From an uncultured Alphaproteobacteria bacterium (lineage in GTDB: Bacteria; Pseudomonadota; Alphaproteobacteria; RF32; CAG-239), in contig CAJUCZ010000001.1 in assembly GCA_910585375.1 (NCBI GenBank), positions 62,001 to 126,000 of the forward strand: a DNA stretch of 64,000 nt, written 5' to 3'. Numbering within the stretch: the first letter of the stretch is position 1; every line of letters begins with the position of its first letter. The notes below the pieces were generated by a model. That model was not told the origin of the DNA. It did no database searches and worked only from the letters and a program-made list of their open reading frames with translations. Position numbers and translations under genes: made by a program. Below, one piece after another: positions 23,111 through 31,497 of the stretch.

Positions 23111-25013
23111 TGATCAATCTCCCTGCCTGAGTATTGTTGCGGTGCGACAGCCATAAGTGAATTGCGGCTATGAGCAGCAGTAGCAGCAACGGAGCAACAA
23201 TGGTGTTTATCAAGGCAACCATGTGTTCGCGGTGTGCGACTTCTGATTTTATTTGATATTCTATGCGGCGGAGTTCGTTTTTTTCCTGCAGAATTTTGTT
23301 TTTAAGAGCATCGATTTCGCCGAGTGTCTGTGCCGTACCGAAAGCAGAGTTGCTTTCCAGCATTATATTGATCGTATCTAATTTGCGTTGGTTCTCTTCC
23401 AGACGGTCGTTAATTTCCTTATAATTTTTTTCGCGGGTTTTAAAGCCGTTCTGATAAAAGGTGTCAGCCAGCGTTTGGCGGCTGCCGCCGTATTTTTTTG
23501 CGGCAACATTCATGGCGCCGGGGTTTCCGCTCAGAAAATCGACGGCTCTTTGGATAAAGTCAAAATTGTTATTAACCGGTGACAGGTTATAGTCATTTTC
23601 AGCGTAATCGCCGGCGTTTTCGCTTTCGGTCCAGTTTCTGACGTCCAAAATATCAGAATCGGAAACGGCGATGATTTGCGCCGGTGCGACAGAGGTGGTC
23701 AAAAAAGGCAGGATTTGTTTGGCGTAAGCACTGTTTTCCAAAGGATTTTTGGCAAAGATAGTATGATATGACCCTTGAGACAAAGCGGCAGCGGAATATA
23801 CCTGCTTTTTGATATCCATATAACGCAAGACATCAGCCTTGGGGGCAAATTTGACAAGATCGGCCGCGGTCAGCATAGTGTTTTCCGATGTGGCCAGCAG
23901 GCTTTCGGTTGTGTGACCGTCTTCATCTTTTAAGACAAAGGCGCCCGGACTTTTCAGAAAAATGCTGTTCAAACCGGCAGTTAGCGGTGACTGCGGGTTA
24001 AGATACGGAGCTTTTATCTTTATCCACGGATAGTAAACTTGATTTCGGGCATCGTCATTTTCGGAGGCGGCAAAGAAAGCATCTGCTGCTTGTTCGCGGT
24101 CGCCCAAAACCTGTTCCGATATATAATGGATGCCAAGATTGTCGAGAAGTGCATTCAAATTAAGGTTTTCATCCGGAATGCCCGGGTGAAGGCGTTTTTT
24201 GATTTCCGAGGCAGGATCAACAATCAAAAGCAAACGTCCGCCGCGCAGAATATATTGGTCAAGGGCATAGATGAACAAAGACGGGAGTTTTCCGGTTGCA
24301 ACGACAATCAAAACATCAACATTCGGAATTTCTGCGGTTGTTGCAGAAACCGGCATTATGGTATAATCTTTAGCCAAAAGGTTTACGAAAGTCCAATTTC
24401 CGGCTTTTTCGGCGTTCATAAATCCTGAGTTGATAAGCGGCAAATCCGAGGCGACTCCGATGATTTTGCGTTTAGGCATGAGAATATTCGAAACGGCGCG
24501 GCTGAGGTCATTTTCGAGATAATTCATCCGTTGCGGCGAAAACTGTGTGATGGTATAAGAGTGTCCTTTGTCATCGCTGAAAACGGCTCCGAAATAGAGT
24601 TTTTCGTTTTCGCTGTCAGCCAAAGGAACAAGTCCGGCGGCTTTAGCCTCGCTTTCGACATTGCCGTAGGGTTCGGGATCCAGAATTTCCAGTTTTATCA
24701 GATGTTTGGATTTGTCCTGATAACGTCCCAGCAGCCGAATGACGTTTTGAGCGTATTGAGCAAGAACGGGGTTTTGGCGGGAAATTTGTGAAGAAAGGTA
24801 AAGTTTGACGTATATCGGTTTGTCAATACCGGCGATAATCTCTTCCGAGCGCGGGCTCAGAGTGTTCAGGCGGTCGGAGGTCAAGTCGGCACGACTGCCG
24901 GAGAACAACGCTCCGGAGGTTGTGTTTATCAGGATGAACGAAGCCAAAAGCAATAAGGCGAAAAGGCTGATGATAATGCTGTTTTGTATTTTTTGAACTG
25001 TTGATTTTTGCAT
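23103..25013 (-). CDS. GldG-family ABC auxiliary membrane protein
   Basis: The start at 25013 follows AGGAG with a seven-base gap; the frame from 25043 would overlap the permease. The 636-aa protein has an N-terminal helix (about 10-30), a large periplasmic domain (PIYVKLYLSSQISRQNP, LLLIVDPASE) of the GldG/ABC_transp_aux type, a coiled-coil stretch (NDRLEENQRKLDTINIMLES, KNKILQEKNELRRIEYQIK), and a C-terminal helix (about 608-628). In Bacteroidota GldA/F/G support gliding motility; alphaproteobacterial versions have no settled role. Confidence 0.82.
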   Translation of the reverse strand: MQKSTVQKIQNSIIISLFALLLLASFILINTTSGALFSGSRADLTSDRLNTLSPRSEEIIAGIDKPIYVKLYLSSQISRQNPVLAQYAQNVIRLLGRYQDKSKHLIKLEILDPEPYGNVESEAKAAGLVPLADSENEKLYFGAVFSDDKGHSYTITQFSPQRMNYLENDLSRAVSNILMPKRKIIGVASDLPLINSGFMNAEKAGNWTFVNLLAKDYTIMPVSATTAEIPNVDVLIVVATGKLPSLFIYALDQYILRGGRLLLIVDPASEIKKRLHPGIPDENLNLNALLDNLGIHYISEQVLGDREQAADAFFAASENDDARNQVYYPWIKIKAPYLNPQSPLTAGLNSIFLKSPGAFVLKDEDGHTTESLLATSENTMLTAADLVKFAPKADVLRYMDIKKQVYSAAALSQGSYHTIFAKNPLENSAYAKQILPFLTTSVAPAQIIAVSDSDILDVRNWTESENAGDYAENDYNLSPVNNNFDFIQRAVDFLSGNPGAMNVAAKKYGGSRQTLADTFYQNGFKTREKNYKEINDRLEENQRKLDTINIMLESNSAFGTAQTLGEIDALKNKILQEKNELRRIEYQIKSEVAHREHMVALINTIVAPLLLLLLIAAIHLWLSHRNNTQAGRLINE

Positions 25014-25023
25014 TTTCGGGCTC

Positions 25024-25755
25024 CTAACTGCGTTTGTATTCAATGGTTATTCGGTTGAGCCAGAGTGTCAGAACCGTAATTGTTGCATAATATATTATAT
25101 TATCCAGCCCGAGTTGCCCGTTCAGCAGCGTACTTTGATGATAAAAAAAGTTTAGCGACTGGGTAAAGCGGATAATCAGGCTTCCGGATAAATTCAGCCC
25201 GTTAAAAATAAAGTTATAGTTTACGGTAATCAATAATGTGAGCAATAAAACACTGCCCAGATAGGCAACAATCGGATTTTTGTTGAAGGCAGACACCATA
25301 CAGCCGACAGCGCACATGCTGCCGCTGATCAGAAAGCAGCCAAAGTAGGAGGCGGCAATGTTCAGGTTGTCGGCAGAAAGATTGGTTGCGGTATAAAGCC
25401 AGAGCGGAAAGGTGCAGACCAGCATCAGCAGGCACAATCCCCAGGCGGCAAGAAATTTGCCGATAACAACGGAAGTGTAAGACAAGGGACGGGTCAGGAG
25501 CAGTTCTATGCTGCCGGTTTTGTATTCATCTGCCCACAGCCGCATGGTCAGAGCCGGAACGACCAGCATCAGGATGTTTACCTGAAAATAAAAAAAAGAA
25601 AACAGATTGGCATTCAACACGTCAAAGTACAGCCCAAGGTAAAATGTGCAAAACATGCTCAGAAAGAGATAAATTCCCAGAACAAAATAGGCCAGTCGGG
25701 TGCGGAAAAACGAGCAGAATTCTTTTTGAAAAATTAAGTTAATCTGTTTGAGCAT
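25024..25755 (-). CDS. ABC-2 family permease, GldF-like
   Basis: A 243-aa permease with six hydrophobic segments. The N-terminal amphipathic helix LKQINLIFQKEFCSFFRTR, the loop RLWADEYKTGSIELLLTRPLS and the following helix are characteristic of the ABC-2/GldF permease family. GGAG precedes its ATG. It sits between the ATPase and the GldG-like gene, each separated by 10 to 14 bases. Confidence 0.87.
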   Translation of the reverse strand: MLKQINLIFQKEFCSFFRTRLAYFVLGIYLFLSMFCTFYLGLYFDVLNANLFSFFYFQVNILMLVVPALTMRLWADEYKTGSIELLLTRPLSYTSVVIGKFLAAWGLCLLMLVCTFPLWLYTATNLSADNLNIAASYFGCFLISGSMCAVGCMVSAFNKNPIVAYLGSVLLLTLLITVNYNFIFNGLNLSGSLIIRFTQSLNFFYHQSTLLNGQLGLDNIIYYATITVLTLWLNRITIEYKRS

Positions 25756-25769
25756 TTTATTCTCCGGGC

Positions 25770-26489
25770 TTATTGTTTTTGTCGGGTTATGCTGCGGAAA
25801 GCGGTTTCCAGACTGTTGTCGGGGCTTAATTCGCTTAAAAGTGCAGCGGTTGTGTCTTTTATCAGTTTGCCGTGATTGAGCAGAAGCACGCGGGAGGATA
25901 AAGCAGTCACCTCTTCCATGATGTGAGTGGATATGATAACAATATTCTTACGGGCGTAGTCTTTCAGAAACTGTCTGAGTGAAAATTTCTGGTTGGGATC
26001 AAGGCCTTCTGTCGGCTCATCTAAAATTAAAATACGGGGTGATGATGTTAAGCTGCCGGCAATGGCAACCCGTTGTTTGAAGCCTTTGGATAAGGTTTCG
26101 CATCTTTGGGTCAAAACATTGGTCAGCTCAAACTGTCTTGTGAGTCCAGCAATCCTTTTGTCTGCTTCTGGCGATGAAAGGCCGTATGCCGCCGCCATAA
26201 ATTTTAAAAATTCAAAAACTGTCATTTCGCCGTACAGCGGTGCGTTTTCCGGTACATAACCGAGTTCGGAGAGAATTTGCCGGCGGGAATTGTTGTAGTT
26301 TTGTTTGAAAATTTCAATTTCTCCGGCGGTAGGATCAATATAACCGGACAGCAGTCGCATCAGCGTCGATTTTCCGGCACCGTTCGGTCCCAGAAGCGCT
26401 GCGATTTCTCCGCGCCTGATTGTAAAGTTGATGTTATTCAGCGCTTTTATGTTGTTAAAATCTTTGCACAGGTTTTTGACTGTAATCAT
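25770..26489 (-). CDS. ABC transporter ATP-binding protein, GldA-like
   Basis: A 239-aa ATPase of the operon: Walker A LLGPNGAGKSTLMRLLSG (about 33-50), Q-loop region ELGYVPENAPLYGEMTV, signature LSKGFKQRVAIAGSL, Walker B ILILDEPTEGLDP and switch STHIMEE. The LSKG signature with Lys is typical of ABC-2 exporter ATPases. First gene of a five-gene unit: ATPase, permease, GldG-like, DUF4340, histidine kinase. Confidence 0.9.
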   Translation of the reverse strand: MITVKNLCKDFNNIKALNNINFTIRRGEIAALLGPNGAGKSTLMRLLSGYIDPTAGEIEIFKQNYNNSRRQILSELGYVPENAPLYGEMTVFEFLKFMAAAYGLSSPEADKRIAGLTRQFELTNVLTQRCETLSKGFKQRVAIAGSLTSSPRILILDEPTEGLDPNQKFSLRQFLKDYARKNIVIISTHIMEEVTALSSRVLLLNHGKLIKDTTAALLSELSPDNSLETAFRSITRQKQ

Positions 26490-26648
26490 TGTTTTTATCC
26501 GGTTTTGTTTGTTGTTTCTTCTTTATATTAGCAAGTTAATTTTAAATTTTAACAACTTTTTTCATTTTTTCAAAAAGGTTGGTGACAAAAATGTTATTTT
26601 ACTTTATTTATATATGCAAAACGAAAAAAATATTTTATCGGAGTTGAA

Positions 26649-27137
26649 ATGTCTGAAGAAGTTTATTCCAAAGAAGAAGCCCGTTCCTTGAAGACAGGAC
26701 TGTGGGTAGCTTTGTTTTTGATTGCTGTCGGAGCATTGTTTGTGGCCGGGCGCAAAAATATTGAGCATGCCGAAGGCGGAAAATATTATTCTGTCATGGC
26801 GCGTTATAATCGTACGGACGGCCTTTTGGTCGGCGATTTGGTGCGTTTGGCCGGAATGACCGTCGGACGTGTCGTTGATGCCAAGCTGGATGACAATTTT
26901 AAAGCCATATTGACTTTGGAGATTAAAGACGGAATTAATATTCCCGATGACAGCAGCGCTTCCATTGTCAGTTCGGGGCTGATGGGGCCGAAGTATATTG
27001 AGATTGAAGCCGGCGGTTCCGAGGATTACATTCCGGCCGGCGGTGAGTTTTCTTATACTCAGGATGCCATGGTTATTGAAGAGTTGCTTGACAGAATCGT
27101 CAGCATCGGCAAAGCTAATCGTAATAAAAATAAATAA
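26649..27137 (+). CDS. mlaD: MlaD-type MCE-domain protein, paralogue 1
   Basis: Substrate-binding subunit of an Mla-type phospholipid transporter. The 162-aa product has an N-terminal cytoplasmic and membrane segment (LKTGLWVALFLIAVGALFVAG) and one MCE domain: YSVMARYNRTDGLLVGDLVRLAGMTVGRV, LEIKDGINIPDDSSASI, LMGPKYIEIEAGG. The C-terminal helix resembles that lining the central channel of MlaD hexamers. The start follows GGAGTTGAA. Neither MlaE nor MlaF is nearby. Confidence 0.88.
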   Translation: MSEEVYSKEEARSLKTGLWVALFLIAVGALFVAGRKNIEHAEGGKYYSVMARYNRTDGLLVGDLVRLAGMTVGRVVDAKLDDNFKAILTLEIKDGINIPDDSSASIVSSGLMGPKYIEIEAGGSEDYIPAGGEFSYTQDAMVIEELLDRIVSIGKANRNKNK

Positions 27138-27163
27138 TTGTGTAATTTAAGGAGTTGGAGTTT

Positions 27164-27628
27164 ATGAATAAGAAGCCTGTAGAAACAATTATGGGAATTG
27201 TTGTGGTTCTGGTGGCCGCGTTCTTTCTGTATTTTGCTTATAATGTTTCGGATTTGCAAGTGGTTAAGGGGTACACGGTTACGGCGAAGTTTTTGAAAGT
27301 CGGCGGTTTGAACGTGGGCTCCGACGTGAGAATCAACGGTATTAAGGTCGGTACGGTTATCGGACAGACTTTGGATAATGAGGATTATTCCGCCGATGTC
27401 AAGATGAGTCTGGCTTCCAATATTGAGTTGCCGGTTGACAGTACTGCTGTTATTGTCGGTGACGGTTTGGTCGGCGACAAGTTTATTAAAATTGAGCCGG
27501 GGAAAGAGAATGTTTTTCTGAAAGACGGCGATGTCATTAAAAATACTAGAGATTTTAAGACTTTGGAAGATATGGTCGGTGAAATTATTTTTATGGTGAC
27601 CGATAATGGCAGCAGCGAGAATAAATAG
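27164..27628 (+). CDS. mlaD: MlaD-type MCE-domain protein, paralogue 2
   Basis: Second MCE protein, 154 aa from the ATG at 27164, which is preceded by AAGGAG; an in-frame ATG nine bases upstream is less likely. Anchor IMGIVVVLVAAFFLYFAY, MCE core FLKVGGLNVGSDVRINGIKVG, DSTAVIVGDGLVGDKFIKIEPG. The C-terminal helix DFKTLEDMVGEIIFMVT follows. It is similar in plan to the preceding gene but clearly diverged, so a mixed ring is possible. The next gene starts inside its 3' end. Confidence 0.88.
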   Translation: MNKKPVETIMGIVVVLVAAFFLYFAYNVSDLQVVKGYTVTAKFLKVGGLNVGSDVRINGIKVGTVIGQTLDNEDYSADVKMSLASNIELPVDSTAVIVGDGLVGDKFIKIEPGKENVFLKDGDVIKNTRDFKTLEDMVGEIIFMVTDNGSSENK

Positions 27629-28736
27629 ACTTTTGAGCGTGACCGCGCTTTGCTCCGCTTTTTGTGCAGGGAGTGCGGCTGCACGTGAAATTGCAATGAA
27701 TACGGCGCAATTGCAGGCAATGGACAAGATTACCGGCAAGGTATCTATTGTGGAAGTGCCGGTTAACGGTCGGGCTGAGTACGGGACTTTTTCTATTGTC
27801 GTACGTTCCTGCAAGACCAGATCTCCGGAAGAAACGCCGGAGAATTTTGCCTACGTTGATGTGGTTGACAATTATCAGACGGAGAATCCTGTTAATATTT
27901 TTCGCGGTTGGATGATGTCTTCTTCTCCGGCGCTTAATGCCGTGGCTCATCCGATTTATGACGTGTGGCTTCTTAAATGTTTGAATACGGAAGTTGACAA
28001 GTCAAAACTTTTGACGGAGGAAGAACTGAAAATCCGTAACAGTATTGCTCAAAAGGCTGAAGATGATAAAGAGCCTTCTTTGCCCCGTCCGCGTAAAGAA
28101 ACCGTGGCTGTGGCGGAAGCCGCAGCAGAAAAAGCTTTGGAAGAAAAAGTTATTACCGGCGGAAGTGCCGTGGAGAATCCTGCTGTTGCCGCTGATACGC
28201 CGTTAAGCATAGAGGAAGAAGCAGAAAAAGCTATTGCTGAGTTTCAGGCAGCGAAAAACGCGGCAGAACAGCCGTCTGCGGAGAAACAGAGTAAAGAAAT
28301 TCCGGCGGATCTATCGGTAGATGATGATGCGCCCAAGGCTTTGATTAAGATTAACGGGGACGGTACGGCCGAAGCGCCTAAATATGAGGCCAAGCCCGCA
28401 GTTGCGCCGGTTGAAGATTTACCGAGTGATTTTATTGTTATAAAAAAAGGCGGTGAGGATGAAACGGCTGATACGGAAAGCGGCGATGAAGAAGATATTG
28501 TTCTGACACCCGAGCATGAGGCCATGTTGCCGGAATTGTTAAAAAACGCCAAGCCGATTTCTCCCGAAGAACTGGAACATACAGAGATTCATGAAGAAAA
28601 GGATATGGCAGAGGAAATTCCGCTTGTGACCGGCGATGAAATTGAAGAAAACGGTATGATTGATGAAGATCAGCTGATTGAGCTTGAAGCGCCGGAGCCC
28701 AAACTGGACATTCAGGCAGAATCGCTGGCAGAATAG
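27606..28736 (+). CDS. DUF2155 protein with long acidic C-terminal extension
   Basis: A 376-aa exported protein. A signal peptide (LLSVTALCSAFCAGSAAA) leads into the DUF2155 domain (about 30-130): TAQLQAMDKITGKVSIVEVPVN, FSIVVRSCKTR, FRGWMMSSSPALNAVAHPIYDVWLLKC. The two cysteines, in SCKTR and LLKC, are placed to form a disulfide. Residues 135-376 are low-complexity and rich in Glu, Ala, Pro and Lys, probably an unstructured periplasmic tail. Standard family members usually end after the domain. It overlaps the second MlaD gene by 23 bases, linking it to outer-membrane lipid transport. Confidence 0.82.
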   Translation: MAAARINRLLSVTALCSAFCAGSAAAREIAMNTAQLQAMDKITGKVSIVEVPVNGRAEYGTFSIVVRSCKTRSPEETPENFAYVDVVDNYQTENPVNIFRGWMMSSSPALNAVAHPIYDVWLLKCLNTEVDKSKLLTEEELKIRNSIAQKAEDDKEPSLPRPRKETVAVAEAAAEKALEEKVITGGSAVENPAVAADTPLSIEEEAEKAIAEFQAAKNAAEQPSAEKQSKEIPADLSVDDDAPKALIKINGDGTAEAPKYEAKPAVAPVEDLPSDFIVIKKGGEDETADTESGDEEDIVLTPEHEAMLPELLKNAKPISPEELEHTEIHEEKDMAEEIPLVTGDEIEENGMIDEDQLIELEAPEPKLDIQAESLAE

Positions 28737-28755
28737 TCTGAGGTTTAAGACACAG

Positions 28756-28790
28756 AATCCCCTGACCTGTGTAAGGACGGGGGATTTTTG
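28756..28790 (+). terminator. intrinsic terminator
   Basis: AATCCCC (28756-28762)/GGGGATT (28780-28786) with a TTTTT tail. It ends the mlaD-DUF2155 operon. Confidence 0.75.
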
Positions 28791-28792
28791 TA

Positions 28793-29011
28793 TTATCCGA
28801 AAGTTCTTTGAAACCAGTTAAAGCGTTTTTTATAAGCTTTATGACAATCCGGATGGGCTGAGTTTCCGGCCATTTCTTTTGCAATCGGTGCGGGAGCCAA
28901 AGAAATTATCAAACAGGCGTCAGACCAGCTCATGTTTGGATTGTATCTCATATAAAGCGGAAACTGCTGCGGTTCATGAAGAATAACGTTTTTCAGATTA
29001 AGGGGGAACAC
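28793..29011 (-). CDS. possible small protein, unknown
   Basis: A 72-codon frame opening with GTG, 16 bases after the trkH stop on the same strand; an internal ATG at 28951 would give 52 aa (MRYNPNMSWSDACLIIS). No ribosome site or family is evident. The C-terminal part (HPDCHKAYKKRFNWFQ) reads like ordinary protein, but the frame could be spurious. Confidence 0.35.
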   Translation of the reverse strand: MFPLNLKNVILHEPQQFPLYMRYNPNMSWSDACLIISLAPAPIAKEMAGNSAHPDCHKAYKKRFNWFQRTFG

Positions 29012-29027
29012 AGTATTTTAGTTAATT

Positions 29028-30473
29028 TTATTGTTTCCAGAAGTTGCGGGTCATAATGACCAGAATGGTCATTATTTCCAGCCGGCCGAGCAGCATGGCA
29101 AAAGAAAGAATGTATTTGCTGTATTCACTTAACGAGCTGTAATTTCCGGAAGGACCGATGATTTTTCCGATTCCGGGGCCGGTATTGGTAATGCAGCCAA
29201 TAACAGCGCTGAAAGCCGTTGTGAAATCCAGATCGGCAAGCGCCAGCAGGCAGGTCAAAACAACAATGCTGAAAAGATATGCCGAAAGAAAAACAAAGAC
29301 AGAAGCAACGACTTTGGTGTCGCTGGTTAAGTTGCCGATTTTGACCGGAACAATCCGGTTGGGTTCAACAGCTGAAATCAGGTGTTTTTTGACAAAGGCG
29401 ATTACAACCTGCCAGCGAAAGATTTTTATGGAGCCGGTTGTGGAGCCGGTGCAGCCGCCGGTTAAGGCAAATATCAGAAAAATAACACTGCTGAGATTTC
29501 CCCACAAAAGGTAGTCGGTTGAGGCATAACCGGTAGTGGAGGTTACAGAAACGACGTTAAACGAGGCAAAGCGCAGTGCCGTCCAAAAATTCGGATAGTA
29601 GTCTGACAGCCAGAGCCACAATGTTGTTGCCAGAATGTAAAAGGTCAGCAGTTTGAAGAAAAAGGCAACCTGAGCCGCCCGCAAAGAATGGATATTTTTG
29701 TTAATGATAACAACATAATAGTAAGTCAGAGGCAAAGAGCCTAAAAACATAAATACGGTAATGACGGCATCTATAGTTGCGCTGTTATAAAAAGCAATTG
29801 AGCTGTCCTTTGTGGAAAAGCCGCAGGTTGCAACAGTGCTCAAAGCATGGTTCAGGGCATCAAACCAGTTCATTCCGAAAAATTTTAATGATAAAAAACA
29901 GCAGAGAAGCAACAGCACATAAATAAAGATAATTCTCTTGGCCAGATAGCTGAGTTTGGGCATCAGCTTGTCATTAAAGTCAGAACTTTCGTGTTGGAAA
30001 ATCTGCATACCGCCAATGCCTAAGAACGGCAGCATGGCAATGGCGAAGACTACTATCCCTACTCCGCCCAGTCCGCAAAGCAGTGAACGCCATAACAAAA
30101 CGGAACGCGGAAGTTTTTCCAAATCGGCGAAGATTGTGGCACCGGTTCCGGTCAATCCGGAAGCGGATTCGAACAAGGCATCGGCAAAAGTATGGGAAAC
30201 GCCGGTTTGTATAAAAGGAAAGGCCGAGATTACAATAACGCAAATCCAGCTGCCGGCCGTCAAAAGGTATCCCTGCTGGAGGCTGAGTTTTTTGATTTCC
30301 GTGTGATTGGCCAAAAATAATGAAACGCCGAGAAACAACGCTATAATTGACGAATTGAGGAAATATGACCAGTGGCTGCCGGTATCATAGATATCAAGAG
30401 CGGCGGGAATCAACATGGCCAGTCCCATAATGCTCATGAAAAAGCCGCTGACCATGAAAACCGGCTGCCACAT
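29028..30473 (-). CDS. trkH: potassium uptake protein TrkH
   Basis: Channel-forming membrane subunit of the Trk potassium system. The 481-aa protein has four pore-loop repeats with selectivity-filter glycines: SASGLTGTGATIF, ALSTVATCGFST, VVSVTSTTGYASTD and GCITNTGPGIG. SMK-like GGCTGSTTGSIKIFRWQV is the intramembrane gate region. Its regulatory partner TrkA is encoded separately at 50592-51947. A nuclease-like membrane protein gene lies four bases upstream, so they share a transcript. Confidence 0.95.
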   Translation of the reverse strand: MWQPVFMVSGFFMSIMGLAMLIPAALDIYDTGSHWSYFLNSSIIALFLGVSLFLANHTEIKKLSLQQGYLLTAGSWICVIVISAFPFIQTGVSHTFADALFESASGLTGTGATIFADLEKLPRSVLLWRSLLCGLGGVGIVVFAIAMLPFLGIGGMQIFQHESSDFNDKLMPKLSYLAKRIIFIYVLLLLCCFLSLKFFGMNWFDALNHALSTVATCGFSTKDSSIAFYNSATIDAVITVFMFLGSLPLTYYYVVIINKNIHSLRAAQVAFFFKLLTFYILATTLWLWLSDYYPNFWTALRFASFNVVSVTSTTGYASTDYLLWGNLSSVIFLIFALTGGCTGSTTGSIKIFRWQVVIAFVKKHLISAVEPNRIVPVKIGNLTSDTKVVASVFVFLSAYLFSIVVLTCLLALADLDFTTAFSAVIGCITNTGPGIGKIIGPSGNYSSLSEYSKYILSFAMLLGRLEIMTILVIMTRNFWKQ

Positions 30474-30477
30474 GGGT

Positions 30478-31326
30478 TTATCTTTCCAGAGCTACGTTTT
30501 TGGAATAACCGCTGTCAACCATCTCGTGATTGAGGTTCTTGCCGTTTGCAAAACATAAAGCCGTGGCGTAGCCTTGTTTGGTGTAGGCTTCAGCAATGCA
30601 TTTTACGGTGCTTCCGTCAACGAGTTTTTGCAAATAGGCTTTTGCTTTGATACCTTTGGATGAGGTCGGGTCGACATAAATTCCATATAAAAAGATGGTG
30701 TTGCCGTCAATAATGATTTCATTGGCGTTGCGTACACGGGCTTCACCGCTGAATTCCTGTGGTGTGACCAGATAAATCAAATCCAACTTTTTTTGAGCTT
30801 TTTCTTTGGAATCTTCCGTTAAAACAGGCTGAGCCACCGGTTTGGGATCTGCCGCAAAGGAAATGTCTTCCTGCGAAACAACCTGAGCAACGCGGATGTC
30901 ATCCGGCTGTTGCATGATGTCAATGGCGGCAGGTTCATTATTTTTTGCTTTTTCAAACATTTGACGGCGAATGGCCTGAGGATTGTTTTCCGGCAGATTT
31001 ACGACTTTACCGGTATTGTCTTCACGGCCGCGAAAGGTTTCAATTGTTTGTTTTCCCAGATCTTTTACTGCGTCCGGAATGATATTTTTGCCTGTATTGT
31101 GCACTTTGTTTTTGACCGAACTGAAGAGTCCCGTAATTTTGTGGTAATACCACAAGTGGACTTCGGCCGGTTTGGCGCCGATAAAAGTCGGAATGAGATA
31201 GGCTAAAATCAGCAAGGGGATAACGATTGCCGGTTTGCGAAACGGAAAAGTTACAAACATTACAAACTTATGCAGATATTTCGGAAATCCGGTCAGTTCA
31301 ATTCTGTCATTATCTCTTCTTCTCAT
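30478..31326 (-). CDS. membrane-anchored protein with degenerate SNase-like domain
   Basis: The start at 31326 is preceded by AAGGTG with a six-base gap; an ATG five codons upstream is possible. The 282-aa product has one N-terminal helix (about 36-52), a charged linker of about 100 residues, and a C-terminal staphylococcal-nuclease-like fold (about 205-280): EIIIDGNTIFLYGIYVDP, KAKAYLQKLVDGSTVKCIAEAYTKQGYATALCFANGKNLNHEMVDSGYS. The usual RLxGIDAPE segment reads FLYGIYVDP, so key catalytic Arg, Asp and Glu appear lost. Probably a binding rather than a cutting domain. Confidence 0.65.
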   Translation of the reverse strand: MRRRDNDRIELTGFPKYLHKFVMFVTFPFRKPAIVIPLLILAYLIPTFIGAKPAEVHLWYYHKITGLFSSVKNKVHNTGKNIIPDAVKDLGKQTIETFRGREDNTGKVVNLPENNPQAIRRQMFEKAKNNEPAAIDIMQQPDDIRVAQVVSQEDISFAADPKPVAQPVLTEDSKEKAQKKLDLIYLVTPQEFSGEARVRNANEIIIDGNTIFLYGIYVDPTSSKGIKAKAYLQKLVDGSTVKCIAEAYTKQGYATALCFANGKNLNHEMVDSGYSKNVALER

Positions 31327-31444
31327 TTTCAACACCTTCATATTTTGCGCCGGTGTAAGGCCGCAAATTGTTTAATCATTTGTCGGGATTTTACTACGAG
31401 AATCCAAATACCTCAAGTAAAAAAATCAGGTTATGAGCGGGAAA

Positions 31445-31477
31445 ATAATAAAAAAGGAAAGCGTTTCCCGCTTTCCT
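31445..31477 (-). terminator. intrinsic terminator
   Basis: GGAAAGCG/CGCTTTCC stem (31456-31476); on the minus strand it is followed by TTTTTT. It ends the alcohol dehydrogenase gene. Confidence 0.75.
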
Positions 31478-31497
31478 GAATTATGACTGACAGGCAC

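Noticed and set aside
23103..25043. Overlap of the GldG-like and permease genes by 20 bases
   Set aside because: An AGGAG site selects the downstream ATG at 25013, which removes the overlap.
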